Shown: positions 1 to 10,100 of the stretch, one piece after another
Layout: each line of letters starts with the position of its first letter
Numbering within the stretch: position 1 is the stretch's first letter
Assembly: GCA_964023275.1 (NCBI GenBank)
Contig: OZ029927.1
Location: forward strand, 9,223,720 to 9,287,719
DNA from: Norana najaformis
Taxonomy: Eukaryota > Annelida > Clitellata > Crassiclitellata > Hormogastridae
Direction of reading: 5' to 3'
DNA: 64,000 nucleotides
Notes under the pieces: generated by a model
The model's database searches: none
Seen by the model: the letters and a program-made list of their open reading frames with translations, nothing else
Told to the model about the DNA's origin: nothing
Position numbers and translations under genes: made by a program

Positions 1-1830
1 AAAAGCAAAGATCCCATTTTATGACCCCTGTTATCAAATGCTTACTGCGCAAACGGAACAAACTTCTTAGGCAACATAAGTTTGAGGCTGCGTCGGCCCT
101 GGCTAATAGGATTAATGGCCTTATTGCACGTAAGAATGCTTCTGTTTTTGAAAGATCCAAACGCGGTTCCAGGGAGATGTGGTCTGAGGTCAACCGGCTT
201 CGGGGCGCCTCTAAGAATATCCCGTACTCTGATTGTGGCATCACCGCCGAGTCCTTGAATCAGTATTATAGGGACATATCGAGTGATCTACTGTATACCT
301 CTCCCCCGCTTAAATCCACAACGCTAGTTAGGACCCATGATGTCTTTGATGAATTTATAATTTTTAAGCTGCTTGATTCGGCTGGGCAAACAGCCACAGG
401 ATTTGATGAGATACCAATGTGGTTTCTGAAAAACACTGCACCCATCCTGGCTAAACCCCTCACTTTTCTTCTTAACCAATCAATCATTAGATCCTATGTT
501 CCACCTCAGTGGAAAAATAGTGTCATCACCTCTGTTCCCAAGGTTCCGAACCCTACCTCATATAGCGATTTCCGCCCAATATCTATAACTTCAATTCTCT
601 CTCGATTACTTGAAAAACTTATTGTTCGAAGATCCTTCTATCCTATTCTTACTGAACAATCACTCAATCATGAATTCTTTGACCAATATGCATTCCGACC
701 TACTGGTTCCACGTCTGCAGATCTTATTTCTATTACTCACCATCTGTCTGAACTGCTCGCTTCTAACCAATATGTTCATCTCATATCCCTTGACTTCTCA
801 AAGGCCTTTGATACAATAAGACATGCCTATCTCGCTGATAAACTTGCTGATCTCGCTATTCCTGATCACATTTACAATTGAATAATTTCCTTCCTAACCA
901 AACGACAGCACTGTACCAAATTCAATGATAGTGTCTTTACCTTAGTTGGCATAAATTCCAGGATTGTTCAGGGTTCGGGTCTGGGACCAGTGAACTTCCT
1001 AGTTGCCATATCCAAGTATAAGCCTCTAACACCCAACAATAGGTTATTTAAATACGCTGATGACAGTTACCTTCTTGTACCATCCTGCAATAGCTTGATG
1101 GTTCAGGCTGAACTGGACCATGTTGCCCTTTGGGCGGATAAGTGTAACTTAAAAATTAATCATAAAAAGACATGTGAAATGATAATTCACCGGCCAAGAA
1201 TGAGAAATCAGCAAATAATTTTACCTAATGTGATTCCCGGTTAAACCAGGGTACCACAGATGACAATATTGGGTGTTACCCTATCGAGGATGTTAAATTT
1301 TGATTCTCATATTGATCGGATTCATAGTCAGGCGCGTCAGTCTTTATATGCCATACGAATTCTTGTATCACATGGCCTAACTGGCCCTCGGCTCTACGAC
1401 GTTGTCCGAGCCACAACACTGGCCAGGATGCTGTACGCCTCTCCCGTGTGGTGGGGCTATGCTGGGGCACAGGCTAGAGCTCGGCTTCAGGCTTTGATGC
1501 GGAGACTTGTGCGTCTCCGCTATCTTCCTGGGAACTCCCCAAGGTTCGATGAACTCTGTGGCACAGCTGATGCTCGTCTCTTTAAAGCAATCTTGAACAA
1601 CCCAAATCATGTCTTACATCAGCTACTCCCACCAATTAAAACCCTCAGTTATTTCCTTCGGCCCCACACCCATGATCGTATTATTCCTCCTGCTGACAAT
1701 CTAACGCGTAAATGTTTTATTGTTAGGATGTTGTATGAATATTAAGTTTTCTTGTGTTCTTAAATACTTGTAAACCGATGTGCGATTAGCTATTGGTTAA
1801 TAAAGAATATACTTACTTACTTACTTACTT
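1..1830 (+). mobile_element. LINE reverse transcriptase remnant (CR1/L2/jockey-like), 5' end outside window
   Basis: One reading frame runs from the window edge to 1745, interrupted by TGA at 879-881 (a Trp position) and TAA at 1242-1244. It encodes the linker, RT and C-terminal part of a non-LTR retrotransposon ORF2. Visible motifs are SYSDFRPISITSILSRLLEK, motif A LISLDFSKAFDTIRH, a motif B-like QGSGLGP, the catalytic FKYADDSYLLV, then MTILGVTLSRMLNFDSHI and ASPVWWGYAGAQARARLQA, typical of the RT-distal region. No endonuclease domain is present inside the window. The 3' end is AATAAAGAATA followed by a (CTTA)n tail at 1811-1830, where homology to the paralogous flank near 27498 resumes. The two stops suggest a dead copy. 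The RT identity is firm; the clade is an inference. Confidence 0.9.
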
Positions 1831-2846
1831 GATACGTGACCGTCCGTGGAATACCTTGCCCCATGTGACAGTCACCAAACCCTCCATCCTTTTTGATCAG
1901 TAAAAGAATGCTAACGCAATTTGGGGAGTTGTAAAGGGTCTTGTCGATGGATTGCTACGATACTGTTTGCGCCTAAGTTGATACATCCTTTAACCTCAGG
2001 ACCACGTTTTTAGGAGCTCCTGTAAAGGCATACAAACAGTTGTGTTCCAATCATCTTTGCTTATTTTGCCGTGAATGTCTGCTGGAGTTCTAAAAGAAGG
2101 CCAAGGGATTTCTTATTTAAGGATGATATCGAGTGGGAGATGACAACTAATCTTGCCGGCAGACTTGCAATAGGATATCTAACCAGGGACCATTACTATG
2201 TAGGGTTTTTGCAAAGTGCTATGTTCTGTCACAACTAATCTTGTTTCTCAAAGGCAAAAGTGAACTGTAATAAAAGAATTTGGTGTAATAACTTCAATAA
2301 AGGCAAATACAGTTATTCAAAAAGTTTTATAATTATATTTATATAATAATAATATTCATATTAATATTATTATTATTAGTTTGTTTTACGCGAGGTGGAA
2401 ATGACCCATCAGAAGTTTTTAAAAGTGAGCAAAGAAATTTAAAACAACATCTGTAACGGCTAAGTCGCGTCATGTCCTAGCAGAGTAGATGTGCCATGTG
2501 TATCGTAGTTGTGTTGTTGCTATGTTGTTAATGTGTTGTGTTGCTGTTGTTGTTGTAGCGAGACTTGCTTTCAGCCACTACACTTCTTTAAATACTCCAA
2601 TAAATATAATACTTACTTTGCAATGCTTAATATAACATATAACTGCATATAACAGTGTAATTCTGGATTCCTGTGCTCGTGTCTGTGCTTAAGACGAGAA
2701 ACCCTAGAAATTCCGAATAAAATCATAAAGTAAACAAGCGCATTATTTTACGATTCAACTTTTAAAATGGTTAAGCTTCAGCAGTGGAATTCTATTATCA
2801 ATCCATAATCAATATAATTTTATGTTCAGAGTAGAGTACGTATCTG
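1831..2846. other. UGT 3'-flank module, no gene
   Basis: No gene is seen here. The stretch is a close copy of 27498-28540 and a distant copy of about 19020-20018 and 51400-52401, so it is the downstream flank of a duplicated UGT module. It holds a short AT-rich TTA-type repeat (about 2334-2380) and a TTG-rich run (about 2507-2560). The same simple repeats recur, at different lengths, in the sister flanks. Confidence 0.7.
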
Positions 2847-4436
2847 TTATCCGAGTTTTAGTTTTTGCAAGCCGTGTTTGCTCTCAAACACGGATCCGTT
2901 TCTTGCTACTTTTGCGAACCACAGTCTCCGAATCAACAGAGCCGCCAGATATTTAATCAGAACGGTAATGGCTAAGCCCAAGATCACCAGCACTCCGAAA
3001 ACATCCAGCATCAAAAACTGACAGAACGACAGATCCAGCGCCTTGGAACGCAGATGACTTCCGCCATAATTGATCACGTGCTCGATCCAGTGGACCGCCT
3101 TCTGTCGACCAGTTAACGGCTCGTCTCGAAATATCTCGGACGCCCTTTTGATTGCCTTCTTGTACTTTTGGTTGTTCAGAACCTCTTCTATGGTTGTAAA
3201 GAGCTCGTCAGACGTGAATGTGAACATGTTCAGCTTGATGCCGTAGCCTTTTTCGTGTGCCAGTTGACAGTTCATCTCCTGGTCGGCAAACATCGGAAGC
3301 CCGACGAAAGGAATGCCGTGGTAGAGCATCTCGTATTGTCCGCTGTTGCCGCAGTGCGTTATGAACAGTCTGGTATTCGTGTGGCCAAGCAGGTCGTTCT
3401 GTGGCAACCATGAGGACAGTTTCACGTTTTTCGGGATGATGACGCCGTCACTCGGTAGTTCCATTCGGGCGACCACCGTCTGTTTCAGACGCGAGAATGC
3501 TTCGAGGAACTTCTGGATCGTGTTCTGGGGTATATGACGTATCATGGAACCGAGGCTCATCACAACAATACCGTGTTTGTTTTCGTTGAACAAGGCTTCC
3601 CACTCCGGTTCCAAAGTCTCTGGCGGTCTGGTGGATATTCCGGGGACCGGAACAAGATATGGAAAGGCTGGCAACGGGACCCCCATGTGGTAGTCGATAT
3701 CCGTGAGAATCAGTTCCGACTGCCGTACGAGCTCCTTCCACGAATGGAGTTCAGGAGCATACATTTGAAGAAGGGTTGTGTTGCGAGCACCAGGATATAG
3801 TAAGGACGTTTCGGCAATAATGAAGGCAACTAAATTCGTTATCCTACCTGTAATAGTCATCTCGTCCACAATGGGATACCATCCAAGGATGCGATGGAAG
3901 GAAGGCAGTGCAGGTATCCGTAATTCCCATGGCAACAACATTGTGGCCATAGAAACGAAAGGTATCTCGAGATATCGAGCCAGGATCAGATTGCAAGGAC
4001 AGTAGACGAACGGTTCCACAAACGCTAGATCGAATTTGATTTCCTTGGCTGTACGCTTGAATGCTTCGTCTTGCATCATAAACGTAAAGTCACGGTTGAC
4101 TATTAGCGATGCCAAGTATTCAGGAGAGGCCTGATCGAAAGCGAATTGAGCCACTGCCTTATCATAGTCTTCGGTCATTCCATATACCACATCTTCTGGT
4201 ATGTGGTAGTAGAGAATCTTAATTCCGAGTCTCTCCAGCTTCTCAGGATTTTCTAAACGCGATCACATTGCCATGTAGACTTTGTGACTTCTGGCGATCA
4301 ATTCGGAAGCTACTGCAGACTGGACCATTACATGACTTCCGGCCTGCGGTCCGGACATAATGATTTTCGATCCTACAGCTTCATCTTATCCTAAGAAACT
4401 CAGACAGGCGAACACTGTGAAAACAAGGAACTCCAT
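2847..4436 (-). pseudogene. UDP-glycosyltransferase pseudogene, subfamily I, two nonsense codons
   Basis: This is a full-length (1590 bp) copy of the intact paralogs at 13652-15247 and 52402-53991. Its ATG context (MEFLVFTVFACLSFLG) and C-terminus (LQKLKLG) are conserved. Codon 17, Pro in paralogs, is TAA (4386-4388), and codon 58, Gly, is TGA (4263-4265). The frame stays open from there to 2847, and the first downstream ATG is at 4178. A product from that ATG would lack the signal peptide and the catalytic His35 region. The donor-binding half is preserved: WLPQNDLLGH, HCGNSGQYE and FADQ, followed by the membrane segment. Its tail is the KVARNGS type, as in the genes at 20019 and 52402. It may be recently dead, because the rest shows no frameshift. 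Confidence 0.9.
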
Positions 4437-5515
4437 AACTGTATACTGAAACAGCTCGCAACTCTGCATCCTTTAAAAGGCATGAAATTTTATTCTTAGG
4501 ATGCGCTGATTCTTTGCATGGGCTGTTTTATCGATGTTTACTTGGCCTGTCCCGCTTAAAACTTTCCTTTGTCTCTCATGTACGGTCCAAAGTGTTGATT
4601 GGCGTGTGCTTTTGGATCGGAAACCAAACAACCGCTAGGCCTTTTGCTAACATCGCACGATATCTGTTGCCAATTATATGAACATCGGTCGTCCGCTACC
4701 AGTGTACACTAAACGGCGGCGTGATGTTGTGATTTTAATTTTTAGCTTTATTTTTCCATAAAATATTCGCATTGACAGCTTGATAATCTCTATTGGGCAA
4801 TGAATTGTTTTTTTCTTCTGGATAATGTTTCTGCTTCTACAGCTGAGATAAGTCTTTTAAAAAATTAATTTTTGTTTTGATTTTCGTCTCGCTTGTGTTG
4901 GGGGGGGGGGGTCAAGAGAAGTATTGCTGTTATGCAACCTTTAACCTTGAAGTATACAAGTAAGAAGGGCGGATTCTGTTGCACGAAGCTTACTGTATAC
5001 ATACTGAATAGGTAAGATAGTGAGAAACCACAAGACAGTGCAGAGCAAAGAGCGATCTTTGCGCTTTGCGGATGATAATGGATAGATACATGAAGATTGT
5101 GTCATTTATCTCAACGCTCCCTTGAACTGAAGAGCCTAATTGTGGAGTGCGCGTGCGTGCGTGTGCGTGTGCGTTCGTGATATTCTTCGCTCAATAAAGA
5201 ACACATACAAATCAGTTTGCTTTAACCGCAGCGATGCAACACTACGTGGCCGAATAATTGGGTTTCGAAACCCCTTCCAATGTGTTATTGTCCAATTAAA
5301 GCATGAGTCGCTACGCTCGATCAACGACAAAGTCCAATCTGTTGGTTGTTATTTCGACTTCTTACGATATGTTGTTGTAAAATGCAGGAATAGTTCATGG
5401 ATTTTAGCCAAAAGAAAAGTGGACCGCTACTTGAAGTTTCCGATTGGGCGCTGGAACCAGCTTAATCGTGGTATGAAGGCCTACTGGTCCACTAAGATCC
5501 GAACTCTACCGCTCA
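4437..5515. other. 5' flank of the UGT pseudogene
   Basis: No gene is seen here. The sequence resembles the upstream flanks at 21609-22800 and 53992-55200. It contains CCTTTAAAAGG at 4470-4480, a 12-G run at 4900-4911 and a GT/GC-rich run at about 5143-5178. A decayed antisense LINE piece lies at about 4917-5010, where the minus strand still reads a SKLRATESALLT-like RT segment. Confidence 0.6.
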
Positions 5516-5729
5516 AGAAAGATTTTTGTCTATCTGAAGTCGTATGCTTTCAGCTATGTTTCATCGTCTTTGAGGTGTTCTTATAAGCATGGTTGAATTG
5601 CTGCGATTGGGGTTCGACTCTCAAGTAAAATTCAACTGCGAAAACAACATAATTGAGAGAGAACGATTTTAACCACGGGAACGACCCTAGCTTTTCTCTA
5701 AAAAATTTAACCCCCCTTCAAACGAAAGG
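5516..5729. repeat. ~214-bp insertion, possibly SINE-like, at the large-unit boundary
   Basis: The flanks at about 22800 and 55190 run straight from CCGCTCA to the GTTTGGG/GTTTCGG motif. Here about 214 extra bases lie between them. The insert contains GGTTCGACTC at 5611-5620, which resembles a pol III B box, but I see no convincing A box. In units 2 and 3 only its right part (from CGTATGCTTTCAGC) remains, joined to the minisatellite. A SINE identity is a guess. Confidence 0.35.
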
Positions 5730-6535
5730 AGGACGTTTGGGCGTCAGGAGTACATCTGATGTCAATGTAGATGATTTTACTATAGGCCTATGCAAGTAAT
5801 TTTATACTCTCTGTCTGTCTATCTATCTCTCTATCTATCTATCTACATATCTATCTCTCCCCTTCTGTCTGGAATTAATAAAAACAAACAAATTTAAGTC
5901 AACGCTTATCATCAAATTCTTTTGAGGATTCGCGTTGTCTTTCACTGATATATGCTACTATTGTTAAGTATTAGTTTGTTCTAGGATATCTGTTGTTTTA
6001 GACAGACTGCAAAAAGAAAAACTTTGACTCTTTTATGTTTGTTCTTGTTGACGGTGTTGTACCTTACACACTGTTACAAGTTTTCTCTTCACACACTAGA
6101 ATTTATTCTTCCACAATAATGTCTTGGTAATGTCTGACCGAGTGTTGCCTTTCATGGTAATTGTCTGATTATAGACTACCTTATAAGACAAAAATTATTG
6201 ACAATAGTGGTCAATTAGCCTATATCCCTCCGTTGCTATGATATACTGTAAATAGTATCAATAAGCTTCAATAGTTTCTGAAAAACCGCTGTAATATTCT
6301 CGAATCGGCATTGCTGACTATGTAAGATATGTCGGGAATGCGAGGAAAATGACTGAAAACAGACTGCAAGCAGATTTAAAGCCGAATTATACCGTTGCTA
6401 CGCTGAGACTTTTTGGACGTAAACGTAACACAAGACACCAGTAGAGTTATGTATGATACCTTCTTACTAAAAACGGTTGATTGTAACGCTGATTGTGCTT
6501 TTCTGCAAGATCCGAGTAAATATCCTTCTAAATGA

Positions 6536-6790
6536 GTGACCACAGGCGGATTTAGCTATAACCTTGGAGGCGCTTCGCCCCCGGCGCCCTGTAGGCTATA
6601 CGACGGCGATCCTCAGGCCACACCGTCCATGGTGGACTGCCATAATATGGCTGCTCTCTGGAAATGCTGTTCCTTCATGCAAACAATGCCGCAGCCCCCC
6701 ACAGTGAGTAATTCGTCATGTACCGTTCCTGCCTGGATGGAGTAGGAGCGAATACCTTGACAGTTGCATGTATCTGGAAGCTTCAGTTAG
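6536..6790. repeat. GC-rich palindromic block repeated in every module
   Basis: A block starting ACCACAGGCGGATTTAG, with a GC-rich partly self-complementary stretch (GGCGCTTCGCCCCCGGCGCC), recurs at about 24185-24420, 39690-39950, 56545-56800 and 63797-64000. The C run inside it varies in length: 6 here, 10 at 39847-39856 and 9 near 63957. It may be an old fold-back element. No conserved reading frame is evident. Confidence 0.45.
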
Positions 6791-7578
6791 AGCATGCGCA
6801 AGCGTAGTTTAAAGTCCATACCACCTTATTAAAATGCCTGAAGGAATAGAGTACAAAGTTCTATCACTTACCTACAACACACTTCAATCCCTTCAATAAG
6901 CATATCATCGTCAGTTATTTGTAATCGAACCACTCCGTTCAACCCTTTCCTCTTCTGCCCTAACACTTCTCCGCCCTGCTCTTGGTATAGTCGGTACTTT
7001 ATGCCCCGCCGTTTGAGATTGCGTGTCCTTCTACTCCGAACTAATAGGCCCCATACTGCGAAAACAATGAATAGCTGGTTTTATTGTTGTATCGTCGCAG
7101 AGATAACGCACAAGTGATTGATCAAAGTAAGTGCCAAAAATTATACAACGCAAGCACGAAACGGCTATTCATATTAACTGTCACGTAATCGGCCGCCTGT
7201 TAAATCACCTCATTGTTATCGTTATAGGTATTTCCGTGTTTAAATGCACAGTGGTGAGAAATTTGCCAGGGGTGTCCCCTTGGCTTAAAGCTTAGTTACT
7301 GGATTGTCTTGTTATGATTTAAATCGAAATGTTAGATATATCATATGTATATAACAAAATATCCTGAAACTCCATATCTTTTTTTCGAAAGGTGGGTATT
7401 AAACGATAAAGTGAAACTTTAAGTTACCTTATTTAAATAGAAGTTACACAAAGTAATCTGGTCACTTTAAAACTGCGCAACAATAACTGTTTCTATTAAA
7501 CAGACAACTTGTGCCTAAGAACATTTTTGCCACACAATGTGACTACACAGATTAAAATTGTCTGATGGCAAAGTCCAG

Positions 7579-7584
7579 TTTAAT
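7579..7584 (-). promoter_or_regulatory. Candidate ATTAAA polyadenylation signal
   Basis: ATTAAA on the minus strand lies about 30 bases past the stop of the UGT at 7615-9132. The same hexamer at the same distance follows the paralog (40743-40748). It is a weak motif on its own. Confidence 0.35.
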
Positions 7585-7614
7585 GAAATCAAAGCGTTGT
7601 AGAATTAATTCTTT

Positions 7615-9132
7615 TCAAAGCACAGATCTGAAAATTAACCCGACAATCGTCTGCATTGCTGATAAGAAGACAAGCATCAGAATAAAGACCACGAACAACA
7701 TGTCCAACATTAGAAACTGATAGAGTGGTAACTCCATTGCAGGCGATCGCAGATGACGTCCGCCATGTTTGATCACGTGCTCGATCCAGTAAACTGCTTC
7801 CTGTTGTGAGCTCATCGGTCGATTTCGAAAAATTTGCGATACGTTTTTGATATTCGAATTGTATTTCGGATTACAAAGCACTTCACCGATATTTGCACGA
7901 AGTTCCTCAGAACTGAAATCATGTATATCCATGCACAAGCCGAAGCCCTTCGTGAATGCTCGATGGCAGTTGATGTGTTGGTCAGCAAAAAGTGGAAAGC
8001 CAATGAATGGGATGCCATGATAGAGCGCCTCGTGTAGACCATTGTTGCCGCAATGTGTGATGAAGAGCTTGGTGTTCGGATGACCAAGGATGTCATTCTG
8101 AGGTAGCCAAGAGTACAGCTTCACGTTCTTTGGTACGTCGACACTTTCCGGTACCTTTAACCTAACGATAACTGTCTGGTTGAGCAGCGAAAATGCCTCG
8201 AATAACAGAAGAGTGACCTTCAGAGGCAAATGGGAGGCTATGGTTCCAAAGCTTACTAAGATAATTCCGTCGATGCTGTTGATTACTGCTCTTTGGAATT
8301 CGGGTTCTAATGGGTTAGCAGGTTTTGTGGTCATTCCAGGGATGGTTACGATGTTTGGAAACGTGGGAATAGCCACTCCGAGATGGTGATCGGTTTCTAG
8401 CAAAACCAGTTCTGATTGCCTCACGAGGTCTTTCCACGAGTCAAACTGTGGAGCGTAACGTTGCAGAAGGGTCTCATTACGATAACCAGGTAAGAAGATA
8501 GCCAGTTCTGCGACGATGTAGATTAACAAGTTGCTGAACCTTCCACTAAACGTTGATTCGTCGGTACTTGAGAACGGTCCTAGAAGCGAGAAGAACGAAG
8601 GAAAAGCAGGTATCCGCATTTCCCATGGTAGCATGGTCGTTGTCATAGAAATGAAAGGTATTCCAAGGTAGGCAGGGAGTATAGCAAAGCAAGGACATAT
8701 GAGCATCGTCTCCACTATAGCAATATCAATTCCCAATCTCTCCACTTTACTTAGAAACGTCTTGTCTTCCATCATAAATTTGCAATCCCTGTTGACCATC
8801 GTGGACCCGCTGTCACCTGGAGTTCTATCGAAAACGACCTTCACTGTAAATTCTTCGAATTCCTGAGATACGGCGTAAAGTTCGTCGTCTGGAATTCGGT
8901 AGAATACGGGTCTGATGCCCAGCTCTTTGATGGCCTGCGTTCTTGGGTACCGATTGGCGACAGCAAGATAGACTTCATGTCCTCTCAACACAAGTTCTGA
9001 ACCAACGACCAGTTGCTCTAATATATGGCTGGTAAACGGAGGCGAAGCCATGAGGATCTTGGCAGCACTGACGATGGAAAATTTGAGAAAGACGCAGAAT
9101 AACAGTAGCATCGCTTTCTTAACCTCACACAT
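7615..9132 (-). CDS. UDP-glycosyltransferase, subfamily II, intact single-exon gene
   Basis: The 505-aa type I membrane enzyme is expected to transfer sugar from a UDP-sugar to small lipophilic acceptors in the ER lumen. The first ATG of the frame is at 9132; the frame stays open upstream to 9387 but without another ATG. Residues 8-23 form a hydrophobic signal peptide. His36 in FTSH fits the catalytic base. Glu141 (AIVET) stands where family members usually have the partner Asp. The donor signature runs from W342 (WLPQNDILGH) through THCGNNGLHE (His360) to FADQ (Asp384, Gln385). A membrane segment lies at about 477-500, with a very short basic tail. Length is near the animal UGT norm (about 520-530). 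The acceptor and sugar donor cannot be read from the sequence. Confidence 0.93.
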   Translation of the reverse strand: MCEVKKAMLLLFCVFLKFSIVSAAKILMASPPFTSHILEQLVVGSELVLRGHEVYLAVANRYPRTQAIKELGIRPVFYRIPDDELYAVSQEFEEFTVKVVFDRTPGDSGSTMVNRDCKFMMEDKTFLSKVERLGIDIAIVETMLICPCFAILPAYLGIPFISMTTTMLPWEMRIPAFPSFFSLLGPFSSTDESTFSGRFSNLLIYIVAELAIFLPGYRNETLLQRYAPQFDSWKDLVRQSELVLLETDHHLGVAIPTFPNIVTIPGMTTKPANPLEPEFQRAVINSIDGIILVSFGTIASHLPLKVTLLLFEAFSLLNQTVIVRLKVPESVDVPKNVKLYSWLPQNDILGHPNTKLFITHCGNNGLHEALYHGIPFIGFPLFADQHINCHRAFTKGFGLCMDIHDFSSEELRANIGEVLCNPKYNSNIKNVSQIFRNRPMSSQQEAVYWIEHVIKHGGRHLRSPAMELPLYQFLMLDMLFVVFILMLVFLSAMQTIVGLIFRSVL

Positions 9133-9849
9133 TTTCCTGTGGCCCTTTGTTATGGCTATGGATATAGTTTTTGTTCTCGAATTATTTCTGCCTATGGTGG
9201 TTTCATACCATAGTTCAACATTACCCCTGGGCCCTTGGTAGGCTAAGCTCTGTGAAATTGAAGCAGTTGTTTCAGGCTGTTTTTCTTCTGAGGCTTGTTG
9301 AATTCCTGTGTAAACCTGAGGGCAAATTATGATTTTCGCTATTAAGAATTCAGCAAATAGTTCGAATTCTCTGTTTCTTAACGACAAATAAGCCTAATAC
9401 TGAGACTCCGCCTAATATAGGATACACGCAAATCAGTTGTCTTCATTTACGGCGATTGCATGTTATCATAATTATGCACTGACCAATGAGATATCTACAA
9501 CCTGGTCGATTAACGGAATTCCTAAACGCCTCCTGTCTGTGTTGTTGTTCAGAACTTTATACAAGAGTCGACAAATGTAGCCAACGGAATGATAAAGTCT
9601 GCTCTGTTTGATGTTCTTTCGATTTCTTTGTAAATATTATTGAGAAGATGGACTTCAGTCAGAAGAAAAGTGGGTCACAACTTGAAGTTGAGTCACTTTT
9701 ACGATAAATGTTCCAAATTTTCATGACATTCTACACCGTTAAAAATTCCTGATGATCTTGCATTGCGAATGTCCAGAAATCTTGATTGACATATGAAGGC
9801 TCTTGAGCAGAAATGTAAATGTTTATCTGTAGTGACCATATAGCCTCGA
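9133..9849. other. Upstream region of the subfamily II UGT
   Basis: No separate gene is seen. The coding frame extends 85 codons upstream of the ATG but opens with TTG and lacks ATG, so it is read as 5' UTR or promoter. About 260 bp here (roughly 9232-9492) is absent upstream of the paralog at 40779. The motif GACCAATGAGAT near 9480 also occurs upstream of the UGT at 20019 (about 22492). Confidence 0.55.
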
Positions 9850-10100
9850 ATTGCAATGAATCTGTCGGGTGAAATCCTTCACCACCACTGCTCGTTTGAA
9901 TGGGCGCCACGCCATTTAAGGTCCCGTGTACGGACCGTGCTAGCTAATCCGAGATTCCAGGAAGCGAACTGGCACCCTTACGCTCAGTAAGAAAATTCAT
10001 CTTATACGTGTGTGTCTGGTGTCTGTGTGTGAGATGAGCATTTTTGCCAAATTAATAAATGAATACTTACTCAGTCATTCACTCACTCACTAACTCACTG
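9850..10100 (+). repeat. Dispersed repeat, SINE-like candidate
   Basis: The core GAATGGGCGCCACGCCATTT...GGTCCCGTGTACGGACCGT at about 9885-9950 recurs in the opposite orientation at about 25440-25610 and 57895-58015, and in this orientation at about 42745-42995. The right end, ATTAATAAATGAATACTTAC followed by TCAC/ACTC repeats, resembles the 3' end of the LINE at 1800-1830. Opposite orientation inside otherwise colinear modules argues for mobility. No clear pol III boxes were found. Confidence 0.45.

Larger units (their letters stand above)
5730..7614. other. Intergenic flank with tetranucleotide repeat
   Basis: No gene is seen here. A TCTG/TCTA microsatellite lies at about 5810-5860, with longer alleles at about 38393-38452 and 62482-62545. 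Relative to units 2 and 3, about 580 bp is missing near 6195; the corresponding sequence is about 38793-39350. Because that segment also exists near 23260-23850, the loss is probably on this copy. Confidence 0.6.

Noticed and set aside
3168-3800. Recurrent antisense open frames of 60-97 codons inside each UGT gene
   Set aside because: They recur only because the UGT sense strand is conserved. Their sequence follows the UGT codons and they carry no independent signal.
5140-5586. 148-codon open frame beginning MWSARACVCV
   Set aside because: It spans a GT/GC microsatellite, paralogous non-coding flank and the boundary insertion. The frame is not conserved in sister flanks.
5611-5620. tRNA gene at the GGTTCGACTC motif
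   Set aside because: No acceptor stem or A box could be folded around it; only a B-box-like decamer is present.
9133-9387. N-terminal extension of 85 codons on the UGT-II gene
   Set aside because: The extended frame begins with TTG and contains no ATG. Signal peptide logic and the paralog support the ATG at 9132.
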